The position numbers and the translations under genes were made by a program. A model generated the notes under the pieces. The model had not been told where the DNA came from, made no database searches, and was given only the letters and a program-made list of their open reading frames with translations. Shown here one piece after another: positions 42,985 to 51,365 of a stretch of DNA of 64,000 nt (its first letter is position 1; each line of letters begins with the position of its first letter). This stretch comes from Amycolatopsis solani (GTDB lineage: Bacteria > Actinomycetota > Actinomycetes > Mycobacteriales > Pseudonocardiaceae): contig NZ_JAWQJT010000001.1 in assembly GCF_033441515.1 (NCBI RefSeq), positions 124,001-188,000 of the forward strand. Reading direction: 5' to 3'.

Positions 42985-44130
42985 GTGACCAGTACGCAGC
43001 AGCTCCCCAGCGTCGACGACGTCCGCAGCGCGCTGAAGAGCGTGCAAGACCCGGAGATCCGCAAACCCATCACGGACCTGGGGATGGTCAAGGACGTGGT
43101 CGTCGGCGACGACGGCGTCGTGACGGTCGGGATCTACCTGACGGTCGCGGGCTGCCCGCTGAAGGCGACGCTGACCAACGACACGAAGGAAGCCGTCTCG
43201 AAGCTCCCCGGCGTCGCGGACGTGCGCGTCGAGCTCGACGTCATGAGTGACGAACAGCGCTCCGAGCTGCGGAAGTCGCTGCGCGGGGACGCGGCGGAGC
43301 CGGTGATCCCGTTCGCGCAGCCGGGCTCGATGACCCGCGTGTACTGCGTGGCCTCGGGCAAGGGCGGCGTCGGCAAGTCGTCGGTCACGGTGAACCTGGC
43401 CGCGGCGATGGCCGCGCGGGGCCTGTCGGTCGGCGTCGTGGACGCGGACATCTACGGCCACTCGATCCCCCGCATGCTGGGCGCGCGCGAGAAGCCGACC
43501 AAGGTCGACACGATGATCATGCCGCCGCAGTCCCACGGCGTGAAGGTGATCTCGATCGGCATGTTCACCCCGGGCAACACCCCGGTGGTGTGGCGCGGCC
43601 CGATGCTGCACCGCGCGCTGCAGCAGTTCCTCGCCGACGTGTTCTGGGGCGACCTCGACATCCTGCTGCTGGACCTGCCGCCGGGCACCGGTGACATCGC
43701 GATCTCGGTGGCCCAGCTGATCCCGAACGCGGAGATCCTGGTCGTCACGACCCCGCAGCAGGCGGCGGCCGAGGTGGCCGAGCGCGCGGGCGCGATCGCG
43801 CTGCAGACGCGCCAGCGCGTGGCGGGCGTCATCGAGAACATGTCGTGGCTGGAGCAGGCCGACGGCTCCCGGCTCGAGCTCTTCGGCGCCGGCGGCGGCC
43901 AGACGGTGGCCGACTCGCTGACGAAGTCGATCGGCTCCGAGGTCCCGCTGCTCGGCCAGGTCCCGATGGACCCGCGGGTGGTCGCCCAGGGCGACGCGGG
44001 CACACCGATCGTGCTGTCCGAGCCGGAGGCGCCCGCGTCGGCGGTGCTGAACGACGTCGCGAAGAAGCTTTCGGTCCGGGCCCGCGGCCTGGCGGGGATG
44101 ATGCTGAACGTGACGCCGGCCGGCCGCTGA
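42985..44130 (+). CDS. mrp: Mrp/ApbC-family P-loop ATPase (Fe-S cluster carrier)
   Basis: A 381-residue protein. The N-terminal MIP18/DUF59 domain (1-95) is followed by the deviant Walker A GKGGVGKSSVTVNLAA, then VDADIYGHSIPRMLG, LLLDLPPGTGDIAIS and VTTPQQAAAEVAERAG. The CXXC that bridges a 4Fe-4S cluster in Nbp35/ApbC dimers is missing: after ENMSW the sequence continues LEQADGSRLELFG, as I recall for mycobacterial Mrp. GTG 42985 is preferred; ATG 42976 would add three residues. It begins 10 nt after the DUF1003 gene. Confidence 0.93.
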   Translation: MTSTQQLPSVDDVRSALKSVQDPEIRKPITDLGMVKDVVVGDDGVVTVGIYLTVAGCPLKATLTNDTKEAVSKLPGVADVRVELDVMSDEQRSELRKSLRGDAAEPVIPFAQPGSMTRVYCVASGKGGVGKSSVTVNLAAAMAARGLSVGVVDADIYGHSIPRMLGAREKPTKVDTMIMPPQSHGVKVISIGMFTPGNTPVVWRGPMLHRALQQFLADVFWGDLDILLLDLPPGTGDIAISVAQLIPNAEILVVTTPQQAAAEVAERAGAIALQTRQRVAGVIENMSWLEQADGSRLELFGAGGGQTVADSLTKSIGSEVPLLGQVPMDPRVVAQGDAGTPIVLSEPEAPASAVLNDVAKKLSVRARGLAGMMLNVTPAGR

Positions 44131-44143
44131 TCTTCCTGCCGGA

Positions 44144-44177
44144 CACTGAAGGCCACCCCGCGGGGTGGCCTTCAGTG
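44144..44177. terminator. perfect 17 bp palindrome between mrp and tatB
   Basis: CACTGAAGGCCACCCCG (44144-44160) is immediately followed by its exact complement (44161-44177). It sits in the 49 bp between two convergent genes and is probably a bidirectional terminator. Confidence 0.75.
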
Positions 44178-44179
44178 CG

Positions 44180-44590
44180 TCAGGTGGCGTCCGGGTCGAT
44201 CGGGGGGCGCTCCCCCGGCTTCAGCGGCTCCGGCTGGGACTGGGTCTGCCCGACCGTCGTGCCGTTCGAGCCGTTGGTTCCGTTGGTCCCGTTCGTGATG
44301 CCCTTGAGGCCGAGCGGGTCCGCGTCGCCGTCGAAGAGGTGCTGGGTCACCACGCGCTTGGGGTCGAAGTTGCGCAGCCCGCGCAGGTCCTCGAGGGGTT
44401 TGCGGAGCTGGTCGAACTCCGGGCCCATCTCCTCGCGCAACTGCTCACGCGCACCCGTCGCGAAGTCGCGGACCTTCTTCACGCTCTTCGCCAGCCAGGA
44501 CGCCGCCTCGGGGAGGCGTTCCGGGCCGAGGATGAAGAGACCGGCGATGATGAGGACGAGGATTTCGCCCCACCCGACGCTGTCGAACAC
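44180..44590 (-). CDS. tatB: Sec-independent translocase subunit TatB
   Basis: A 136-residue TatB. The membrane helix at about 3-20 ends in the conserved LGPERLPE motif, followed by an amphipathic helix ([18 protein letters not shown]) and an extended acidic region. The C-terminus has short NGT repeats ([12 protein letters not shown]). GTG at 44590 has GGAGG 6 nt upstream. Next to htrA as in Rv1223-Rv1224. Confidence 0.93.
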   Translation of the reverse strand: MFDSVGWGEILVLIIAGLFILGPERLPEAASWLAKSVKKVRDFATGAREQLREEMGPEFDQLRKPLEDLRGLRNFDPKRVVTQHLFDGDADPLGLKGITNGTNGTNGSNGTTVGQTQSQPEPLKPGERPPIDPDAT

Positions 44591-44668
44591 CAGTCAACCT
44601 CCGCAGCTGAACCTACCCGCCCAGGGTACCCGCAGCCCGCCGTGCGCCGGCAGGCCGAACGCGGGAAC

Positions 44669-46183
44669 TCAGTCGGAAGCCAGGGTTACGTCCACGACGA
44701 AGCTCGCGCCATCGCGGGCCAGTGACACCGGGACCACTTCGCCGACGTCGTGGGCGCGGACCGCGACCGTCAGTTCCGCGGAGTCGCGGACCAGCCGGTT
44801 GCCGATCTTCGTGATCACGTCGCCCTCCTTGATGCCCGCGTTGGCGGCCGGGCCGCCGGGGGCGACGTTCTTGACCTGCGCGCCCATCGTGGACGAGCCG
44901 GCGACCGTCGACGACGCGTTGATGCCGATGTCCGCGTGCTGGACCTTGCCGTCCTTGATCAGCGACTTCGCGATCTTGATCGCGTAGTCGCTCGGGATGG
45001 CGAAGCCGATGCCGATGCTGCCGCCGTCCGCGCTGGACGAGCGGATCGACGAGTTGATGCCGACCAGCGCACCGGTGGAGTCGACGAGCGCGCCGCCCGA
45101 GTTGCCGTGGTTGATCGCGGCGTCGGTCTGGATGGCTTCGTAGGTGACCGGCGGGGCGCCGCTGTCGCCGCCCGCGGTGATCGGCCGGTTCAGCGCGCTG
45201 ACAATGCCCGCGGTGACGGAGTTCTGCAGCGCCAGCGGCGAGCCGATCGCCATCACGGTGTCGCCGACCTGCAGGTCGGCGGACTTGCCGATCTGCAGCA
45301 CGGTCGGGTTGGTGACGTTCACCTTCACGACGGCGAGGTCGGTCTTCTGGTCGGCGCCGACGAGCTTGGCCTCGGTGCGGGTGCCGTCGACGAAGATCGC
45401 GGTCACCTTGACGCCCGGGTCCGCGGCGGCGGAGGCGATGACGTGCTCGTTGGTGAGGATGTAGCCCTGCGGGTCGATCATCACGCCGGAGCCCTGCTCA
45501 CCGGACTCGGCGCCGGGCTTGAAGACCTCGAGTGAAACGACGGCAGGCGCGACGCGCTTGGCGATCTCCGCCACCGAACCGGCCGGACGCTCCTTCGCGG
45601 CCTCGGCTTCGGAGATCGTCGCGGACCCGGTGAGCTCGGTGCCGGTGTCGGCGACCCACCAGCCGACGAGGCCGCCGGCCGCGCCGACGAGCAGCGCGAC
45701 GACGCCGAGCAGAGCCAGCGCCTTCGGCTGCACGCGACGTCCGAAGAGCAGCTCGGGCAGGCTGAGCAACGCTCCCGGCGGCCGTTTGGCGGGCTTTTCC
45801 TCTTCCTCGGCGGGCATCGCGGGCCCGGCCAGCACGGCCCCGGCACCCGGATCGCGCCACGGGTCGCTCGTGCTGTGCCAGAGCGGCGGATCGGCTTCCT
45901 TCGGGTCACCGGTGGCTTCCCGCGGCCGCTCGAGCAGCACACCCTCGGCCCCAGGCGGCCGCCGGAAGGCTTCGGCGAGCGACTCGGGCGCGGGCGGCGC
46001 GAGGTTGACGCCGTTGGCCTTCTGCGGGCTGTAGAGCTTGTCGAACGCCCCGTCGACCCCCTGCGGCCGCCCGAACACGGCGGCCTGGGCCGGATCGACG
46101 GCGGGCCGCGCGAGCGGCCGCGGACCCAGCCTGTCGGCATCACGCGCGCCGGGCTGCTCGGGATTCACGTTCGGCTCGGTCAT
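44669..46183 (-). CDS. htrA: membrane-anchored HtrA/DegP serine protease
   Basis: A 504-residue protease. A proline-rich cytoplasmic N-terminus of about 150 residues precedes one membrane helix (about 155-177), the trypsin-like domain with triad H247 (NEHV), D282 (KTDLAVVK) and S362 (GNSGGAL), and one PDZ domain (about 410-500). It degrades or refolds damaged envelope proteins. It lies downstream of sigE-rseA but separated from rseA by a 612 bp gap filled with a repeat element. No SigE-type promoter was seen directly upstream. ATG 46183 or 46186 are alternatives. Confidence 0.93.
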   Translation of the reverse strand: MTEPNVNPEQPGARDADRLGPRPLARPAVDPAQAAVFGRPQGVDGAFDKLYSPQKANGVNLAPPAPESLAEAFRRPPGAEGVLLERPREATGDPKEADPPLWHSTSDPWRDPGAGAVLAGPAMPAEEEEKPAKRPPGALLSLPELLFGRRVQPKALALLGVVALLVGAAGGLVGWWVADTGTELTGSATISEAEAAKERPAGSVAEIAKRVAPAVVSLEVFKPGAESGEQGSGVMIDPQGYILTNEHVIASAAADPGVKVTAIFVDGTRTEAKLVGADQKTDLAVVKVNVTNPTVLQIGKSADLQVGDTVMAIGSPLALQNSVTAGIVSALNRPITAGGDSGAPPVTYEAIQTDAAINHGNSGGALVDSTGALVGINSSIRSSSADGGSIGIGFAIPSDYAIKIAKSLIKDGKVQHADIGINASSTVAGSSTMGAQVKNVAPGGPAANAGIKEGDVITKIGNRLVRDSAELTVAVRAHDVGEVVPVSLARDGASFVVDVTLASD

Positions 46184-46315
46184 CATTCCCCGGTGCAGAA
46201 GAAGATCAGGTGGCTGGGCGTGACGATACCCAAGCCCAGTGCTCCGAGTCTGCCGGTCCGGCGGTGAAGTGGCTGTTTCTTGGGCTACGGCGGGGAGGGG
46301 CGACGCTCACCGGAT

Positions 46316-46637
46316 GTCTTGAATGACTCATTCCTGTCGCCGGAGGACAGGGTCCCGGCAAAGTCGCGTGTGCGCGATCGGCCGGATCCGCCGCGATGTT
46401 GTGAACGACCCGTTCACGACGCTCGGGCCACCGATCCCCGGACGCCACCTCCCGCACACCGAGCGGCTTGCCGAAGGCGGCGTCGCGAATGACTCATTCG
46501 GGACCTCCAAAGCCGCCAATGACTCATTCGCGACCTCGCTCGAACTGCCCACTCCGCCTGCCGGCGGTGAAGCGAGCCGAGGCCGGCGACTTTGCCGGGA
46601 CCCTGTCGCCGGAGGACTTGAATGAGTCATTCAAGAC
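46316..46637. repeat. 322 bp element with 51 bp terminal inverted repeats (AATGASTCATT family)
   Basis: Ends 46316-46366 and 46587-46637 are both 51 bp and inverted: GTCTTGAATGACTCATTC at the outer ends and CAGGGTCCCGGCAAAGTCG at the inner ends match exactly (outer core reads AATGAGTCATT on the right). In between, a 16 bp CCTGTCGCCGGAGGAC lies in the same orientation in both ends (46333-46348, 46602-46617), as if flipped in one arm. Inside are two more cores (46488-46498, 46518-46528), forming a hairpin, and a variant GTGAACG-ACC-CGTTCAC (46401-46417). No coding sequence was seen within it. Confidence 0.78.
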
Positions 46638-46693
46638 ACCCCGAGACCCGCCGGGCCCGGACACGACCTTGCCGGCCCCCGCGCGAGGTCCTG

Positions 46694-46704
46694 AATGAGT
46701 CATT
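46694..46704. repeat. additional AATGAGTCATT copy
   Basis: A single core flanked by GGTCCTG and CAGGGC, 57 bp beyond the 322 bp element and 95 bp from the rseA stop. Fits the same family but has no near partner. A separate weak hairpin at about 46752-46783 may end rseA transcription. Confidence 0.7.
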
Positions 46705-46798
46705 CAGGGCACTGGGCTGATCCGCGGCGGCCCGCCCGCTCCGGACACGACGAAGGCCGCCACGGGGGGGTTCCTCGCGACGGCCTCGGTCAAGCTGT

Positions 46799-47449
46799 TC
46801 AGCGGATGCCGGCGGGTACCGCGGCGGGTGACGTGCTCACCGGGATCGACTTCGGCGCCGGCTGCGGGGGCACCGCCAGCTGGGCCGGGAGCAGGTTCGC
46901 CGGCTGCGGTGCGCCGCCGCCCTGCTCGGGGCTGCCGTCGCCGTCCGCGGACGTGCCGACCAGCGCCAGCGCGCTCAGCACCAGGCCGGACACGACGACA
47001 CCCGCGCCCTGGGCCGCGCGGCGCTTGAAGCGGCCGCCGCCGAGGACGTTCGGGGACTGGCCCAGCGGAGCCGACGACCCCAGCGGCGCCACGCCGCCCA
47101 GCACGCCGGAGTCACGCAGGCCCGCGACCCGGTCGGGGCGCTGGACCGCGACCAGCTGGCCGTCGGCCGTGATCGCCAGGTTGTCCGGGGTGCCCGGCAG
47201 CTCCGTGTGCTGCGGGATCGACTGCAGGCTCGCCAGGAACCCCGCCGACATCGAGGGGGCGCCGGCGTGCCGGATCGCGTCGACCGCCTGCCGCTGGGCG
47301 CGGACCTCGGCCGCGCACGCCTGGCAGCGCGTGATGTGCGACGCCGCGCGGTCGCGGGCGCCGTGCGAAAGCTCTCCGTCCACGAACGCCACCACGACGT
47401 CCGGCAGCAAGTGCGACTCGGGGAGTCCCCAGCCTCGCGGTGCGGTCAT
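46799..47449 (-). CDS. rseA: anti-sigma-E factor RseA
   Basis: A 216-residue ZAS-type anti-sigma factor. The zinc motif HITRCQAC (H38, C42, C45) is intact; the following region has the [19 protein letters not shown] segment. A hydrophobic stretch at about 150-165 ([17 protein letters not shown]) may be a membrane anchor, and the tail is Pro/Ala-rich. The ATG overlaps the sigE stop by 4 nt. Confidence 0.9.
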   Translation of the reverse strand: MTAPRGWGLPESHLLPDVVVAFVDGELSHGARDRAASHITRCQACAAEVRAQRQAVDAIRHAGAPSMSAGFLASLQSIPQHTELPGTPDNLAITADGQLVAVQRPDRVAGLRDSGVLGGVAPLGSSAPLGQSPNVLGGGRFKRRAAQGAGVVVSGLVLSALALVGTSADGDGSPEQGGGAPQPANLLPAQLAVPPQPAPKSIPVSTSPAAVPAGIR

Positions 47450-48057
47450 ACCGACACCTTCGCAGACTCCGGTGCGTAAGCGCGCCGTCGCTCGAGCGAA
47501 GCGCGCAACGCCTGGCGGCCGCGGTGGATCCGGCTGCGGACGGTGCCCAGCTTGACACCGAGCGTCGCGCCGATCTCCTCGTACGACAGGCCCTCGACGT
47601 CACACAGCACGACCGCGGCGCGGAACTCCGGGGGCAGCTCGTCGAGCGCCGCCTGCAGGTCGGGGTCCAGGTGGGTGTCCGTGTAGACCTGCTCGGGGCT
47701 CGGGTCGTCGCCCACGATGCGGTCGGTGTCCTCGGGCAGGCCTTCCATCCGCACGCGCGAGCGGCGGCGGGCCATGTCCAGGAAGAGGTTGGTGGTGATC
47801 CGGTGCAGCCAGCCCTCGAACGTGCCCGGCTTGTACGACGCCAGCGAGCGGAAGACCCGGATGAAGGTCTCCTGCGTCAGGTCCTCGGCGTCGTGGGTGT
47901 TGCCGGTCAGGCGGTAGGCGAGCCGGTAGACCCGGTCGCCGTGTTCGCGCACGACCTCGTCCCAGGACGGCGGCGTCCAAGTCGCCTCGTCCAGGGTCAC
48001 CGGCTGAGCCCCGGCGTCGGCAACGGCGTTCTGCATGGCGGGAGCAGGCACCTCCAT
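47446..48057 (-). CDS. sigE: ECF sigma factor SigE
   Basis: A 203-residue ECF sigma factor. Region 2 ([40 protein letters not shown]) and region 4 ([20 protein letters not shown] followed by the [23 protein letters not shown]) are complete. ATG 48057 has AGGAGA 7 nt upstream and lies about 20 nt after the predicted SigE-type promoter; a GTG at 48081 would overlap the -10 box. Coupled to rseA. Controls envelope-stress genes in mycobacteria. Confidence 0.94.
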   Translation of the reverse strand: MEVPAPAMQNAVADAGAQPVTLDEATWTPPSWDEVVREHGDRVYRLAYRLTGNTHDAEDLTQETFIRVFRSLASYKPGTFEGWLHRITTNLFLDMARRRSRVRMEGLPEDTDRIVGDDPSPEQVYTDTHLDPDLQAALDELPPEFRAAVVLCDVEGLSYEEIGATLGVKLGTVRSRIHRGRQALRASLERRRAYAPESAKVSV

Positions 48058-48083
48058 CTGCGTCTCTCCTGTCTGCTCCACCC

Positions 48084-48110
48084 AACGCGGGCCTCGGCCA
48101 CGGTGTTCCC
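48084..48110 (-). promoter_or_regulatory. ECF-type autoregulatory promoter of sigE
   Basis: On the minus strand, GGGAACA (-35, 48110-48104) and CGTT (-10, 48087-48084) are separated by 16 nt, fitting the SigE-type consensus GGAAC-N15/16-CGTT. Transcription would start near 48077, giving a 20 nt leader to the ATG at 48057. Confidence 0.55.
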
Positions 48111-48247
48111 GTGTGTCTGGATTTCAGTCTGTCGGGGTTCCTTATGGTTCTAGTGAGACTGGACTGAGAGCAGGCTGAGAAGTTCTTCCCGGGTGCTTAC
48201 CCGGGAGCCTGCGAGGATTTATCGACAACCAACGCTAACCTCCGTGC

Positions 48248-48892
48248 GTGAACACGCCCACCCCTGCGGCCGCGCCGGCCGATTCCGGGTTCGTCGACGG
48301 GTACCTGCCCGACGACGAAGTGCTGTCTTCGGCGCGCGCACGGGCCGAAGACCTGGGCTGCGTCCCGCTCAGCGCGGGCGCGGGCGCGACGTTGCGCTTC
48401 CTGGCCGCGACGCTGCGGGCGAAGGCGGTCGTCGAGGTCGGCACGGGCGCCGGCGTCAGCGGGCTGAGCCTGCTGCGCGGCATGGCCCCCGACGGCATCC
48501 TGACCTCGATCGACGTCGAGCCGGAGTACCAGCGGGCCGCGCGCGCGACGTTCCGCGAGGCCGGCTACGCGCCGGGCCGCACGCGCCTGATCATCGGGCG
48601 GGCGCTGGACGTCCTGCAGCGGCTCACGCCGGGCGGGTACGACCTGGTGTTCGTCGATTCCGCGCACATCGAGTACCCGGGGTGCTACGAGCTGGGCGTG
48701 TCGCTGCTGCGGCGGGGCGGGATCATCGCGTTCCACAACGTGCTGGCGGGCGGCCGGGTGATCGACCCGTCCCACCGCGACCCGGAGACGCTGGCGCTGC
48801 GCGAGGTGGCGCGAGCGTTCCGCGAGGACGACCGCCTGGTCCCGGCGTTGCTCCCGGTGGGCGGCGGGCTGCTGGTCGCGGCCGCGATCTGA
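48248..48892 (+). CDS. class I SAM-dependent O-methyltransferase (Rv1220c type)
   Basis: A 214-residue methyltransferase of the catechol-O-methyltransferase-like group. SAM-binding motifs are VVEVGTGAGVSGLSLLRGM, LTSIDVEPEYQRAARATF and YDLVFVDSAHIEYPGCY. The second catalytic metal ligand position reads AFHNVLAGG where many relatives have VDNVL, so metal dependence is uncertain. It is divergent from sigE, as in Rv1220c-Rv1221. GTG at 48248. Confidence 0.9.
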   Translation: MNTPTPAAAPADSGFVDGYLPDDEVLSSARARAEDLGCVPLSAGAGATLRFLAATLRAKAVVEVGTGAGVSGLSLLRGMAPDGILTSIDVEPEYQRAARATFREAGYAPGRTRLIIGRALDVLQRLTPGGYDLVFVDSAHIEYPGCYELGVSLLRRGGIIAFHNVLAGGRVIDPSHRDPETLALREVARAFREDDRLVPALLPVGGGLLVAAAI

Positions 48893-48947
48893 CTCAGCTG
48901 TCCACAACCTCGCGAGCCTGTGCACAACTCGCGTTTGCTCCGCCAAG

Positions 48948-49000
48948 GTCGCGAATGACTCATTGGGGACCTCGGAGGTCCCCAATGAGTCATTCGCGAC
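48948..49000. repeat. AATGASTCATT repeat pair 4, perfect 25 bp stem
   Basis: Arms 48948-48972 and 48976-49000 are perfectly complementary with a CGG loop; cores at 48954-48964 and 48984-48994. Flanks match pair 1 (GTCGCG and GGGGACCT). It separates the convergent methyltransferase and MFS genes. Confidence 0.87.
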
Positions 49001-49055
49001 ACCACAGCAGCCAGCACCACCCGACCTCAGCGGCAACACCGGCCCGAAAGCGCCA

Positions 49056-49070
49056 TGAACGATCCGTTCA
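49056..49070. repeat. variant palindrome TGAACG-ATC-CGTTCA
   Basis: Differs from the main core but matches the variant at 46401-46417 (shared TGAACGAYCCGTTCACGAC). It occurs in the same intergenic region as a regular pair, suggesting a second core type in the same family. Confidence 0.6.
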
Positions 49071-49091
49071 CGACGTGCCCGCCGCTCCGGA

Positions 49092-50276
49092 TCAGCTCGC
49101 CACCAGCTCCCGCCGCGCCACCCGGACCCGCGTCCCGGCGCCGACCGCCGCCACCGCGAGCAGCAGCCAGGCCACCACCACCGCGATCAGCCACGGCCAG
49201 CCCTCGTGGCCGTACACCCACGCGCCGGCCGCGCCGCCGACGCTGCTGCCCAGGTAGTACGTCGCCGTGTACATGCCGCCGACCTGGCCGCGCGCGTTCT
49301 CGGGGGCGTCGGCCGCCGCCCAGCCGTTCGCGACCGCGTGCGCGGCGAAGAACGCGCAGGTCAGCACCAGGAACCCGGCGATGACCAGCGGCAGGGAGTC
49401 GGGCAGCGTCAGGGCCGCGCCGGCCGCCGTCAGCAGCAGGGCGCCGATCACCGCGCGGCGGCGGCCGACGCGTGCGACCAGGCGGCCGGCCGCGGCCGAG
49501 GACACCGAGCCGGTCGCGTAGGCGAGGAACACCAGCGACGCGACCGCCGGCGACAGGTCCAGCGGGTCGCCGGTCAGCCGGAAGCCGGCGGCGTTGTAGA
49601 GCGCGACGAACGAGCCCATCGCGAGCAGCGCGACCGCGTACTGCGCGAGCAGCACCGGCTTGCGCACCGCCGTGACCAGCCCCTGCCCGACCGCGCGGAG
49701 CTGGGCGTTCCCCCGCGGGCGCGTGCCCGGCGGCAGCGTCACGACGGTGATCGCCGAGCACACCGCGCCCACCCCCGCGACGACGAACAGCGCGCCGCGC
49801 CAGCCGAGCGGGCCCGCGGTGAACCCGCTGGCGAGCCTGCCGAGCATGCCGCCGATGGTGTTGCCGGCGATCATCGCGCCGACCGCGGCGGCGACACCCG
49901 CGCGGCCCAGGCGTTCGGCCAGGTAGGCGGCCGCGACGCCGGGGAAGCCGGCGATCGCGATCCCCTGCAGCGCGCGCAGGACGAGCAGTGCCGGGTACGT
50001 CGGCATCAGCGGCAGCAGCAGCCCGAACACGACCGACGCGATGACGGACGTCAGGATCACCGGCCGTCGTCCGACCACTTCCGACAGCGCGGCGATCGGC
50101 AGGACGGCGATGGCGAGCGCACCGGTCGCGACGCTGACGGCGAGCGCCGCGCCGCCGGGGTCCAGGTGGTACTGCGCGGCGAGCTGCGGCAGCACCGGCT
50201 GCGGCGCGTAGAGCAGGGCGAAGGAGGAGATCCCGGCCGCGGCGACGGCGATCTTGACTCGGCGCGTGGAAGTCAC
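49092..50276 (-). CDS. MFS transporter (12-helix, DHA1-like)
   Basis: A 394-residue permease with 12 predicted helices. The loop between helices 2 and 3 has LSEVVGRRPVILTSV (motif A) and LQGIAIAGFPGVAAAYLAER is typical of sugar or drug efflux (YnfM/YgaY-like) members. GTG at 50276 directly abuts GGAGG, so initiation is poorly placed or leaderless; an upstream start is possible. Divergent from a LysR gene, whose likely target it is. Confidence 0.87.
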   Translation of the reverse strand: MTSTRRVKIAVAAAGISSFALLYAPQPVLPQLAAQYHLDPGGAALAVSVATGALAIAVLPIAALSEVVGRRPVILTSVIASVVFGLLLPLMPTYPALLVLRALQGIAIAGFPGVAAAYLAERLGRAGVAAAVGAMIAGNTIGGMLGRLASGFTAGPLGWRGALFVVAGVGAVCSAITVVTLPPGTRPRGNAQLRAVGQGLVTAVRKPVLLAQYAVALLAMGSFVALYNAAGFRLTGDPLDLSPAVASLVFLAYATGSVSSAAAGRLVARVGRRRAVIGALLLTAAGAALTLPDSLPLVIAGFLVLTCAFFAAHAVANGWAAADAPENARGQVGGMYTATYYLGSSVGGAAGAWVYGHEGWPWLIAVVVAWLLLAVAAVGAGTRVRVARRELVAS

Positions 50277-50338
50277 CCTCCGAAAGTAAGCAGAGCTAAC
50301 CAATACGTCCAATGCGTTCACCTGGCATGATTCATGCG

Positions 50339-51232
50339 GTGACGTATGACTCGCTGTCAGCCCAGGTCGCACCGCACCTGCCGCTGCTGGCCGCCCTGCG
50401 GAAGACGAGGAACATCACACGCGCGGCCGAGCTGCTGGGCGTCCCGCAACCGACGGTCAGCCGCCGGCTCGCGGCGCTGGCGGACGCGCTGGGCGCGCCC
50501 CTGACGGTGCCGGACGGCCGCGGGATCCGCCTCACCCGCGCGGCGGACCTGCTGGCCGAAGCGGCGGAGCGCGGCCTGGCGGCGCTCGACACCGGCGTCC
50601 GGCTGGCGCGGGAGGAGGTGTCCCCGGAGTCGGGTCTGGTGGTGCTCGGGTTCCTGCACCTGCTCGGCCGGTCGCTGGTGCCGTCCCTGCTGCGCGGCCA
50701 CCGGGCGCGGTACCCGGGCGTGCGGTTCACGCTGGTCCAGGGCTCGCGGCAGGAGATGATCGACCGCCTGGCGGGCGGCGAGCTGGACCTGGCCCTGCTG
50801 GCGCCGCTGCCGTCGGTGCCCGCGCTGGCGTCGGCGGGCCTGGTCGAGGAGGAGATCCTGCTGTCGGTGCCGGCGGGTCACCCACTGGCCGGCCGGCGCT
50901 CGGTGCGGGTCGCGGAGCTGGCGGACGAGGAGTTCGTGCTGCTGGAGCAGGGTTACGGCGTGCGGACGTTGACGGACGAGCTCTGCGCGGCGGCGGGGTT
51001 CACCCCGCGCATCGCGTTCGAGGGCCAGGAGTCGGACACGGTCCGCGGCCTGGTGGCGGCGGGCTTGGGGGTGGCGCTGCTGCCGCGGTTCGGCCCGGGC
51101 AGCCCGGCGGGGGTCGCGGAGGTGCCGCTGTCGCCGCCGCCGTACCGGACGATCGGGCTGGCTTGGCGGGCGGAGGAGCCGATGACCCCGGCGGTGAACG
51201 GCTTCCGCGACCACGTGCTAGCCGGGATTTGA
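50339..51232 (+). CDS. LysR-family regulator
   Basis: A 297-residue LysR regulator. The winged HTH is LPLLAALRKTRNITRAAELL followed by GVPQPTVSRRLAALADALG, and the effector domain (90-297) has the periplasmic-binding fold (RLAGGELDLALLAPLPSVP, LVAAGLGVALLPRFGPGSPA). GTG 50339 fits homologues; ATG 50327 is an alternative. Divergent from the MFS gene with a 62 bp gap, so it probably activates or represses that exporter. Confidence 0.92.
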   Translation: MTYDSLSAQVAPHLPLLAALRKTRNITRAAELLGVPQPTVSRRLAALADALGAPLTVPDGRGIRLTRAADLLAEAAERGLAALDTGVRLAREEVSPESGLVVLGFLHLLGRSLVPSLLRGHRARYPGVRFTLVQGSRQEMIDRLAGGELDLALLAPLPSVPALASAGLVEEEILLSVPAGHPLAGRRSVRVAELADEEFVLLEQGYGVRTLTDELCAAAGFTPRIAFEGQESDTVRGLVAAGLGVALLPRFGPGSPAGVAEVPLSPPPYRTIGLAWRAEEPMTPAVNGFRDHVLAGI

Positions 51233-51330
51233 GCCCCCATCCCCCGCCGGACAGCCCCCGCCCAACCCTGGGGGGCGTCCCTGCTCCAGCCTATCGGCAC
51301 CCACCGACGAACCCGGCCGCGAACAGCAGG

Positions 51331-51360
51331 TTGTCCACACCCCAGCCGGGTTGTGGACAA
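51331..51360. promoter_or_regulatory. two inverted DnaA boxes
   Basis: TTGTCCACA (51331-51339) and TGTGGACAA (51352-51360), both perfect matches to the actinobacterial DnaA box, face each other across 12 bp between convergent genes. They can also form a 9 bp hairpin. A weaker CTGTCCACA lies at 48898. No dnaA or dnaN is near. Confidence 0.6.
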
Positions 51361-51365
51361 ACCCC

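Noticed and set aside
51331..51360. Chromosomal or plasmid replication origin
   Set aside because: Only two boxes, no AT-rich unwinding region and no dnaA, dnaN or rep gene.
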